Source of the DNA: Nautilus pompilius | Taxonomy: Eukaryota > Mollusca > Cephalopoda > Nautilida > Nautilidae | Assembly (NCBI GenBank): GCA_018389105.1 | Contig: JACATO010000966.1 | Coordinates: 341,501-405,500, forward strand | Reading direction: 5' to 3' | DNA: 64,000 bases | In this document: positions 39,901-51,900 of the stretch, piece by piece | Numbering within the stretch: the stretch's first letter is position 1 | Layout: each line of letters begins with the position of its first letter | Translations under genes and position numbers: made by a program | The notes under the pieces: generated by a model | The model's input: only the letters and a program-made list of their open reading frames with translations | The model's database searches: none | What the model was told of the DNA's origin: nothing

Positions 39901-42900
39901 CATTCCCCCCCCTCCCATTGCCGCCTTTTGTACAGTCCAGAACCATGCCATGATCAGGCATCTGATGCAATGGTTTATTGGATGACAAATATACTTATCA
40001 CGTACAGAACAACCAAGGTGGCAGCTGTGCTTGGTATATTGACAGCTTAATTTATCATATTAAAAAAAAAAAAAGATGTTATTTTTTCATTTAAAAACAT
40101 GTAACAAAAGAAATATATAAAGAAATAGATTAGCGCAGTTATTTGTATTGTTGAACATTCTTATGCAGAGTTTTGATAAGTCTCTCAAGTCAGTGCTTGC
40201 TCAGTAGTAGATTTGATATCCCCAAAAATCTACTTTCAGAAAGAAAATCTCAAATGCAAAGATCAGCAAGTTTTATCTTCAAAAAAAAAAAAAAAAGCAA
40301 ATAGAATGTTAGGAGTAATTAAATGTAGTTATCTAACATAAAAGTAGTTTCAATCTATAAATTCTTGGTTTGCCCACATCTTGAAGATACTGTGCAGGTG
40401 TGGAGTCCTAAAGTGAGGAAAGATATTGATTCATTGGCAAGAGAATTCGGTTCAGCATTGATTCATGAGAATGCTTCCAGGTCTTAAGCATTTTGAAATG
40501 TGCTGAATAATTAAAAAATATCAAATCTATCAAGTTTGAATTCTAGACACAGAAGGCAGCTGATATAGGTTTCAAGTAGTGGAGAGGGACCAATTTTTTT
40601 GGCCACCTACGGTTACCAATATATTTTTTTCACTATAACATTTTCTGAAATTGGATTTTCATTAGTTACATTTTTGTATGTAGCCATCAAACAACAGGCA
40701 AAACAGTAGAAGAGGGATGTTTAAGCAGAATGAGCACAGCATGGTGTTAAAATTCTTAATACAACTGATTCCGACATCAAGATATAAACAAAAATTACTG
40801 AAGTCACTGTTAACCCTTCACTAAAGCTATATTATAATTGGCATGTCCCTGTAGACTGAACAGTGACCACTATCTTCTCTAATGTGTAGGGCGGCCAGTC
40901 TCAGGGATTAGACTACTGAACTGCCAGGTCTGACGGCCTGGGTTTTATTCCTGGTAGAGAGCAGCTCAGTTTGGCATACATCCTTGGCAGGGTTTCGTAT
41001 CAATCCTTTGTACCAGCTGCTTTTATTGGGTCACCCTCCTCCTCATGGTGCTGAACAGGCAATACCGTCTAGCAGATAACTGTAGCATTATATATATCAC
41101 TCACTAGATTTGTTATCCAAAAGAGAGGTTATCTGTTTTTGAGATTAGCATATGACAACAACAACAATGTCTAATATTCACCATGTGAAAATGGTAATTC
41201 AGAATTTATTTCTCTACTTATGTTCCTGGTTTGTCATTTGTTTTAAGATTTTGGAATCTGTTTAGTTCAGAAAGCTGTAGAACATACTTTGTGACACTTA
41301 CTATGTTGCTTTTTTCTTTTGGCTTGAAAATGAACATTTTAAACAATCATCATTAACCACTCTATAAAATTTCTTATCATGACCTTTGAAAAAAGAAAAG
41401 GGAAAAGAGATGATTATAAATAGACAAATAATTTCCAACATTTTCAAAATTCAGTTTTGATTATCACTTCCCCATAACATCTCTCATGAATTTACTTACA
41501 TTGGTTCACCTGTGTCTATGTAGGCATTTATTATATCTGGTGTCATTTCCGTCACGTAGACATCTGTTGCTTCATGAAACTGTGACATGTTGAACTGGTG
41601 GTTGCTGTCACCAATAGCTTCTACCATTTGATCACTGACACCTGAGGTGAAAAAAAAAAAGAGGCAGCCATTTGCTGAATAACAGAACAAAGCTAGGAAT
41701 TTGTGCAGCAGCAGTCAATATAGAGCCTGGCCAAGTGGGACACATTGGGAAATGCTGAATAAATTATGTAGAAGATTAACCAGATGATGAAAATGGCGCA
41801 GTGATTTGATTCTTTACCACAGACATTAGAGACGAAAGTCAAAAATCTTTGCTGACTGTGGCCAGAACGGATCCAACCCACTGGGTGTGATTCACCACCA
41901 GGAAAGAAATGTAAATAAAAGTAGCACTGACTACATGGTACCTTACAATTTAAAAAAAAAAACAGTTACAAATACTTTATAAATCTATCCTACCTGCCCT
42001 CCTAGAAAAAAAAAAACACAAACCAGTAGTTAATTTTTTTAAAAACTTTATCCAAAGTTAAAGGATGTTGATCAACTGGAATGGTTGTGCTCTTATCTCA
42101 AACCCACCTGATCAGTTAGCGGTGGGAAGAAACTGGACTATTCAGGAAAAAACTTGTGCCGGAGAAAAAGAAAAAAAGAAATATTTCAAAGTCTTTTAGG
42201 AGCTGAACCAAGGGCAGAGGTGAGTCCAAAGGAGAGTGCTCCTCCCACCCAGATCTGCCCCTGAATGTCGCTGTTTCGGAATTCAGAAAACGTATTAATA
42301 ATGAAGCCAGTTTTAACTGACCGTCTCTTTCCTTTTCCAAATAAATTCTATGAAGATTGGCCAACAAAAATATTTCAAAGTATGTGGTCCCCAAAACATG
42401 AAAACTCAGGTTAAGTCTGTTTATATATATAAAAAGTTTTAAGGGACAATACAATGTCTATTTCTGGAAATCCAGCAGATCCTAATATTCTGAAGAGCAC
42501 TTCCAATTCATCTTGTTAGGCCTAACCATCCATGATTGTGCTGATGTCAGAACAGAGATTTCAAGAACGACCATCTCAGTACAATAAGTCTCTGAACGTT
42601 TTTTTAGAATATAAATAACCTATCCACAATAAGGAATTCACAGGACAAAACTAATTTTGAAGTTTTACTGCTGTGTGTGTGTGTGTGTGATACATGCTAA
42701 CATTTCAAAGCTACTGTATCTCTAACCAGCCCGACTCGTCCTAAATTTGTACCACCATTTTGTTAATAACCAACCCTGAAACACATAAGATGTTTAACAC
42801 CGTAACATTAAAAATTTCACAATTCTCTGACTAATATGCTAACCAAATACCTTCATCTCATTCCAAGTGTCAGCCCCTGCTGTTTAATTAGTAACATCAA

Positions 42901-45900
42901 AGAATTTTAGATAAGTTTAGTTCTTAGTAGATATGTAACCAAACTTTTAACATACTGCAAAATTTAATCTGGTTGGAATCCTAGGCTAACTACATGGACA
43001 GATGTTGTTCAGTCACCAGACAAATTCAACAAATCTTCACCATGGCAAGCCAGCCGTTCTTTTTGCCTCAAGATTATAGAAAAGAAAAACCTTTCAATTC
43101 CCTATTCAATAGCAGAAAAAAAAACAGAGAAAATTGTGGCTGGTGAAGATAACTTTTGCAGTAAGATGCTAATTCCCTTTACACTTCTTGTCCAGGCTCC
43201 CTCATGCAAGTATAATTAGTTTAAGTTGCCACTATAGTTTCTTCTGAAAACCCCAAAGAACAAGTAGTTACCTGATTTAGGCGTGAGCAGCACAATCCCT
43301 GAATACACTGTGTGATGTTTGCCACTGAAACTAAAACACAATCAGCGTTGAAGTCAAGAAGTACAGTGAAAACACAAGAGCATCATCATCTCTATTTTCC
43401 TGTTAACAGCAGTGCAAAGAAAAAAAAATAAAACAAAAAACCCAAGCAATTATTGGCCAGCGCCAAGTTTGGAACGATAGCTTGATTTCCTTTTTTCTTT
43501 TGTTTTAGATGAAAGTTTACCAAGTCACAGAACCTCAAATACCATGGAACCGGTCAATAATTAATGTAGATTTAATCACAGACCCGCACAAATATTAAAC
43601 CAATAATAAAACCTTTTTTTTTTTTTAAAAAAAAAAAAAAAGAAGAGAAATTTGTTTTGTTTGTGTTTTTGTTCTTTAATTAGTAAAAAAATGAGATGAT
43701 CAACATATAGTCTTCTATGAGTGTTTGGAGCCAAAAAGCCGTCTAGAACTCTGAAAGATATTGGGACAGATGCGGAAAAGGTATCATGTTGGGTCTGGGC
43801 AAAAAAAATAAAAAGAGGATGCGAGTAGTTAGGAATAAGTAGTTTAATGCCAATCAAAGCTGGTGTCGTAATTCAAATGACTCTGGTGAGACGGTGGCAA
43901 CCCTGACCAGCCCTGACCTCAATCATGCTTATTAGAACCAAACGGAAGTAGTAGAGAAATACTGGGATTCATAAACCAGGATTGGTTTTCTTCTCTCCTC
44001 TGCTATCTTGCACCTAGTGAGTTTCATACTATATGGTAGTAAAAAAAAAAAAAAAAGCCAGTCTAAAATAGTAAGGTCTGAAGATTACAAGTATAGAGAA
44101 CACAAGTGTGACACCCACCCACCCCATCCCATTCCATCCGTTTCTTGAACTGACTGCCTCTGTGACATTTTCATGTGGGCTGTCTGCCGTACACATCAAA
44201 GAACCTAAAAACTGGGTTTATAGACATAAAAAATTTAATGCTAAAACCTCAAACACTCTAAACCCTTAATACATTTCAGTGTGAGGTGTTGTGCACTTTG
44301 GAAATCTTTTTCTTAAGATGCTATATGTAATAATAAAAACAATAACAGAATATGAGGATTGCTTTGAGGCAGAGAGGATAGGCTTCACCAAGAAGCAAAT
44401 ATAAAAAGCTAGAGTACACCGGAAAACTGATTTCTCTTCTAACCTAACTCTCAAGAAATATACATAGGTGGTCCTAATTATGAATCCATCAACGGAAAAT
44501 CAAATATTTCATATACAAATCAATATATTAGTGCATATACAGCAGGTTCCAAAAATTATTGGGACAATGAGTGTTTTTGAACCATGTCCTAAAAAAATTA
44601 CACAAATAATGCACATGGCATCATTCAATTAAGGGAAAATTATGGTGTTGTAATATAAAATTCTATACATTATAATTAATATAATGCAAAATCTGGGGGA
44701 AATGGAGTTAAAGTTTCATTAAATATGGGCAGTTCCATATTTTTGTGCATATTTTTCAATGGATTGTTGAAATATTCAGTCGTTGCCGTTGTTTTACCCC
44801 GAGAGGTATTGATTCCAGATTACACCTCGATTCACACGATTTGATCTTTATGAAGTCATCAGGCCATAATCACCAAACAGGGTTGGGGGGATGACTGGTG
44901 GACAGTACGAAACTGCCCCCCGATTTACCACTGGTCGATTGAGGGTGGAAATAAATCAGTCCAGGAAAGCAAGCTGCTGCAATAGGATTGAGGAACAAAA
45001 GCTGAACCATCAGAGATACTGCCAGGAAACTGAAGGTGTCACAATGCAGTGCATTCATTTGTGTAGGAAAAGACCTTGAAAAGCAGTATTTCCAAGCTAA
45101 AGGAGCGTGGCTGCAAAAGAACAACTGCTGCCCAGACTAAATTTATCAAGATTACATATCTTTGCAGACAGCTCAAACACCTAGCTTCTGCAGTTGGGCC
45201 TGTGGTCAGGTGTCTTCTAAAAGATGCTGGATTGTGTATAAGTTTAGAAACTGCATTTCCATCAAGAAAACAAGTGGAAATGTAAGGAATGGGCACAGGG
45301 ATATTTTCTGTAGATGCCACAACAATTGCAGAGTCTTATGGGCCAATGAATAAAAGTTTGGGATTTTTTTTTTTAACATGTAGAGGGTAATGTGACGGCG
45401 AGGGGGCTGTCTTGAAAGTTCAGCTGTTGGCAATCCCATTCAGGTCAAAGGTACAACGAGGGAAAAGGAACATCGCCAAATTCTTCAGACTAATGCAATC
45501 ATCTTCAAACGAGACAGCAATGATAAAAGCGCTGTCCGAGCCCTGAAAGCAGTGTCTGGAAGATATAATCTCTAAACTTTGCAATATCATGACCTGACAA
45601 GTGCAGTCGGCCCCCATCCCCAGACTTCTCCCAAGTTAAACAACCGGATGGGAAGGTTAAATAAAACCCTAAGCACCCAAACAAACCTGACACAGCTTGG
45701 TGAATGAAAACATTTCAAATGACTCTTTACGAAATCTGTTGTATCATGCACCAGAGAATGCAAAAACAGTTACTAAGTCAAAGGGAGAGTAGTAATATGT
45801 TAATGAAGTTGGGGGTTTGACTGCTAACAGCACTCATTATGTTACTTTATTTGTATGTTGAGGCATCATTCCCAGACTACCTCCTTGTCTACATTTAGAG

Positions 45901-48900
45901 TTTGTCCGAATAATTCTGGAGCCCAATGTAGGTACCACATATGCAAGCAGATGACTGGCAGAAAATAAGTGTACAAAGCTTTGACTTTTAATTCTCAAAG
46001 AGTTGTATTAATGATCCCAATTTTATGACTGCCAGTGTAATTGTGTTTTCATGTACACACACATTTCACGTGTTACAGTGAATAAAATAATTCAAAAAAA
46101 AAAAAAACTAAAAGAATAACCATTTTCAATTAATTTTTAATGTCTCCCATCGTCAATGGGTATAAATGGTTCAAGGGAGATAATATCAAACAGATGGTTT
46201 TCCTTGATCAAAACACAAAGGGCTTCAGTGCACAAAAATGAGAGGAAAAAACCCCACCTGGCTGGAACTTCAGCACCCTAGTTAAAAGACCAAAACTGCC
46301 CTGTTTGTGGTGGGGGACATGTATACGCCATGCTGGATCCCTTACGTCTCCTTGTAGCAGCTAAACTAACCCCCAGTATCAGCCATACACCAAACTAGGC
46401 AGACCTATTCAACTTAGACAGTTCTTTTACATATCCCTGAAAACCTCCACATAATGAAGGATTAAAGATAAAAGAATTTCTTTTTCCATTGATTAGGAAC
46501 TAGTGAACAAACCAACATTAACATTTACTTAAAATTCAACTAATTAGAAAGACGTCATTTTAAATGTTATTACATTTCCTTTGGGGAGCATGGTGCTCTA
46601 TAATAGCCAAGGATTTCTTAAATTTCACTCATTTGCTCTAAAGGCAGTCTTCAGAAATACTTAATAGGTACACCACTTTTGTAGATAATCTGACCCTTTT
46701 GTTGATTTATCAAAACCAACCACACTGGGTGAGACAGTGGATGGTCTAGTGGTTAGGTTACTTGGCTGTTATGGTAGAAGGCCTGATGATGTCAAAACCT
46801 AATCGGGAGCAGTTTAGTTTGGTATTCAGTATTTTTGGGTACATGGTAGCCCAGTTCTGCAGATAAGTGTTCACTGCTCAAGAGCCCTCTCAACTGTACT
46901 AGGTAACAACTTGCTTGGTCATCACTGTCTTCTAGCTCACTGTGGAGAGATATCTGCAAACCTCAACAAGTCAGGACAGAATTTGCCAAGAAGTACTACT
47001 ACATCTACTACTGATACACTGGGGAAGAACAGAGTTAACTTTTAATTTAATTTTTGAAGTGTAAGAAGAATGTTTGTGAGCAGTTTCTAGCTAAATATTG
47101 ACATAATAAGCGACTTGTTTGAGGAAGTTTCAGCTTGGTTAGCAGGATGAGGAAATGATGATTGATATCTAAGAACAGTACATTTCCAAGATATGATAGG
47201 ACTGATGGAATAATTCCCCCAAACAAAATAGCTAGGATAAAAGAAAAGGTTTTAATTCAGATCTTACTTTGATAACATTCGAAAAGCGTCATCCCTGTCT
47301 TTTGGTTTTTCATAGATCCTGCCTTCCATTGTCACAACAGTATCAGCTCCAATAATCAAATTAGCCATATTCTGTTTTAAAAAAATAATAGAAGCAAAAA
47401 AAAAAAAAAATGCATTACAAAGTACAAAAACAACATCAAAAGGATGTAGTAGCAAAAAAAAAAATTTCATCACCTGTTGATGAAGTAAATGGTTGGCTCT
47501 CAGAATTTTAAATATGCATATTGTAAGTAAAATATACCATAAATGGTTATTTCAATGACTAACTAGCCATACCATATTTTCAGTTAAGTAACACATTAGC
47601 ACAGTGGTAGAAGACAAATAGCCATAATGGCGATTACAATTTGGTTTCCCTTGAGACTGTGGGAGGTTTAGGTCCATCTAGTGGAGTGGCATCTCTCAGT
47701 TTTCTGAACCCTCACCATGGGTTTCCTCCAGGTACCAACCCTTCTATTTCTAATCATAAGGGGGGTTCCAACAGGAACCATCCTCAAAAAGTTGGTGGCA
47801 TAGGGCTCCAAGTACTACAGTTCTGAGAAATTGCAGTACGACATCAATTTCTCAGATATGACTGTCTGGCCAGCAGGGCTAACATTTCATGGGCATCAAG
47901 GAATATTACCATCTACTTAGAAAACACAACAACGGCAGTGTTATATTTTAATCACATACAAAAGTAACGATAAATACAGAATCCATTATCTCATGTGCAT
48001 ACTGAAAAGAAGTGAAGCCAGACCAGTAATAAACTATCAATGACTACACACGCTTATTAAAATAATTATTATTGTAATAGATTTATATAGTAGTAATATA
48101 TAGCCATGTAAATAAATGATAAATATACTGAATTTAAAGAAAAGCAAATGAAAACGGTAATCTGATATCTGGAAGAACTGGCAGAAAAGCGACCTACTCC
48201 ACCAGTCCGGGAGGGGGGGGGGAATAATAAGACTGAATACTAGGCCCCATATCCTCAGGTAGAAAGTGAAAACCGTCCGCACCCAGCCCACCTTTGAGAA
48301 CATGTGAGACATGCCACCAGAGACAGACAGACAAGACATAACACAACAGATCATGAATTTCGTTGGCAGTAGCTTCAGTTAAATATCAAAACCTATTGAA
48401 ATTAATTGTTCTTTCAGAAAGATACTGAAGAAACAGCAACAAAGCCCGGACAGTTTTTACCACATCTTGCGCTACTCGTCATGGATCATGGATTGGCCTC
48501 ATCGCTAAAACTACTTTTGAGGAATGCATATAAGAATTAATTAAATGTATTAATACCTCAGGGACTGCTACCTTGTATACCTTTAGCTTTTCTGAAGTGA
48601 GAATAGAACACAACAGAACCTCATCGAACACCATTCAGCCTGTTGTTCAGCTATGGCATAGATGAAAGTTCTTTGTTGACAGTATTGCTAGGTCATTACA
48701 GTGTATCTAGTAACAAAAACAAACAAAAAATCTCTCATTTTACAGTATTCCTAATTCTATTAAGTTAACCCTTTCGGACCCAAAATGAAAAAAAAAAGAC
48801 TATACGAGTATAGCCAGGCTTGCTGGCACCATTGTTTGTCTGTACCACTAACATCGGGGACAGACAAACTGACTTAGCCAGATTTAATATTTTTTTTTCA

Positions 48901-51900
48901 AAGTTAGCAGATCTAAATCTTCCTGCTTGTGCAAAGATACCAATGCAATAAGCGACATTTTCTGTCTTCCTGAATCTGCAGTAGCATTTCACATCTTTGT
49001 CTAACATTACAAATGAAAAGACAGAAACATGCTCATTGATTAATTCCAATCATAATTAGCTTTGCTCTAACCCCCCCCCCCCACTCTCCCTCCACTGGGC
49101 CAACTTTTTTATAAAGAGTCCTGAATGGGGAGTCAAACCAGAACTGTAAACCAGTTCAAACTGGGGCCGTGGACAGAAAAAAAAAATTATAGAGCTGAAC
49201 CAGAACCAAAAGAATTAAAAACGTGAACAATTCATGGTTTGACTGTTTGTTTGTTTGTTTGCTACTTCTGCAGGAAAGAGAATCCAGTAAAATAAGAGCC
49301 ATCTTGTCAGGAATGTGTGTCAAAAATTAATGTTGGGACAATTGTAGATTTCTTTTGCTCACAAGCGTCAACTAAGCAGAAATGAAGACATTTTGAAATA
49401 CAGGCTTCAGGCGGTGAAAACACTCAACCCAAAATGGGTAAAGTTGCGCTGGCTGTTCCATCAGCACACACAAGTTACAGATGAATGCACTTTCACTGGT
49501 CTAAAGTTTGTGCCATCATCAAAAAGAACAAGCATGAGAGAGAGAGAGAGAGAGATTGATCCTGGATGATGTTATGATTTATTGCAGTAATAATTTCAAA
49601 AGACAAGTGTGATTTTGTTTCCTTAGCTAGTTGTGTTTACTGTTTTTGTAGAAAGCCAGTGATTCACGCTGCAGAATAAAAATGTGCATTATTTGAAAAC
49701 TCTTAACAAAAGCATAACGGTGATGGCCACAGACTGGACTGTGCATGTACCGATTCAAACAAGTTCAGAAATTTCTATTTTTATTGAACCGGGGGTGGAT
49801 CAACTCATAATGTGGTTTGACTCCCTGGGTCCTGAAACACTTAGAAAACAGAGTCTGGCTTACACTGGCATTACTCAGCATCCTTGCCACTCGTAGGGCT
49901 TTCTGCTTGGCCATCTCCTTCACATAGTCACTGGAATACTGAAATTTGCTCTTGTCCAGGTTTTCTTCAAATGTTGATGGTATAGTTTCAAAGTGAAGAC
50001 CCTGAAAAGATGCAAAATCATTAAGAAGGCCCTTCCAATAATCAGGGTGGAGTCAAGAATTAGACGTTTAATTAATTTTATTTATTTTAAAAAAAAAAAA
50101 AAAGATTTCTGGATTAGGGTAGAAGAGAATTTTAAATGAGCAGAAAATAAAAGAAAGAATATTAGATTTATCATGTTTGGAATTTAAACTTAAGGAAAAA
50201 TTAGGTAAGCAACTCTTTCGGTATGGACAGCTATAAATAGATTAGTTTCAGCCTGGCATATATAAATAAAATAAATAAATAAAAGTAACAGAAATGTAAA
50301 TGATTGGAATAAATTATTTGCAATGATGATTAATAGTTATAATGTAAAATTATTTAATCATCATATTTATGAGCATTTATTTTCCCTGGAGTTCTTGTAT
50401 GAGCTATGATGGATTCCTGCTTCCTTAACAACTACAATAAACAGTAATTGATTTAACACAGACATTTAAAAAATGTAATATTTTTGCACAGTTATCCAGT
50501 TATCTTCAGACAAATAACAAATGCAATATAATTTTTATGGATTACACAAACCTAAATGTATTTATACAGAAGAATTTGTACACTTTTTAAAAAAAAAAGT
50601 TTTAGAAAGTTTTGTATTCAGTAATAATTTTATTAATTAATCTAAAAAATATACTAAGGGAAGTAACTTCAGGTAAAAGTTTTCTACTTTATTATAAACT
50701 AATATAAAAGTATTTTGATAACTTTTAACATCGTGGTCATGTCATTATTCATCAGTAAATTAATTAAAAAACAAAACAATTCTTTTTTAAAGTTAAAGAT
50801 AAAAGAACTTCAGCCAGCAACATTCAGCATTTGTATTCCATATTTAAGCAGATCAGTTGACATCTGACTTGACTGACTGTTCACTTGACAGGACAAGTGG
50901 CACATATATACATTACATTTCATTCTAATTTATAAGCCTAGCTATGCATTTCTTAATACTGATTTTAATCTTTTGTGGACATATTTAAGATTGGCAGTAT
51001 GCCAACATATTCTATCTGTTTATTTCATTAAGTTTACCATTTTTATTTGTTTTACTGTTGTTTTCACACTTTCTCAAGAACTAAAACAAAAGAGAAACAA
51101 ACACCAGGCGGATCATCTGCAATGACAAGCCAAATTGCCTGATTTTCGGCCTTGTGAGTTGATAGTTTGCGATGCAGTTTAGCAAAACGCCTGTCTGTGG
51201 TTGTGTGGCACAGGAGAGCTCAATAACTTGTTGGTCACATTTTGCTGGCATATTAACTTAAAGAATGATATAAGTTATGAAAATTTCATTTTTTGTTGTT
51301 ATCTCTGATGAACAAGCGTTTCTTAATTGCCAGTTCAATGTGCAACATAAATGTTTTGGTACAATATTTTGGATTAGTCGTTTTTCGCTAGACCTTTTGT
51401 TTGGATTTATTTGGATACGCTAAGTAAGACTGTCAGGCCTTAAAGTTGTATTTCCACGATATAATGCATTAGTTAGGGTTTATCTTAGGGTATGGGGCGC
51501 AGATTTTACATGCACTGGTTAGGGTTTATCTTAGGGTATGGGGCGCAGATTTTACATGCACTGGTTAGGGTTTACCTTAGGGTATGGGACGCAGATTTTA
51601 CATGCACTGGTTAGGGTTTATCTTAGGGTATGCGGCGTAGATTTTACATGCACTGGTTAGGGTTTATCTTAGGGTATGGGACGCAGATTTTACATGCACT
51701 GGTTAGGGTTTATCTTAGGGTATGCAGCGCAGATTTTACATGCACTGGTTAGGGTTTATCTTAGGGTATGGGACGCAGATTTTACATGCACTGGTTAGGG
51801 TTTATCTTAGGGTATGGGGCACAGATTTTACATGCACTGGTTAGGGTTTATCTTAGGGTATGGGGCGTAGATTTTACATGCACTGGTTAGGGTTTATCTT

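Noticed and set aside
42116-42454. 112-codon minus-strand frame in Maf intron 4
   Set aside because: Composition typical of intron, F-rich end from a T tract, no motif; the Maf splice model is complete without it.
49684-49896. 70-codon plus-strand frame overlapping Maf exon 2
   Set aside because: Antisense shadow of a well-supported exon.
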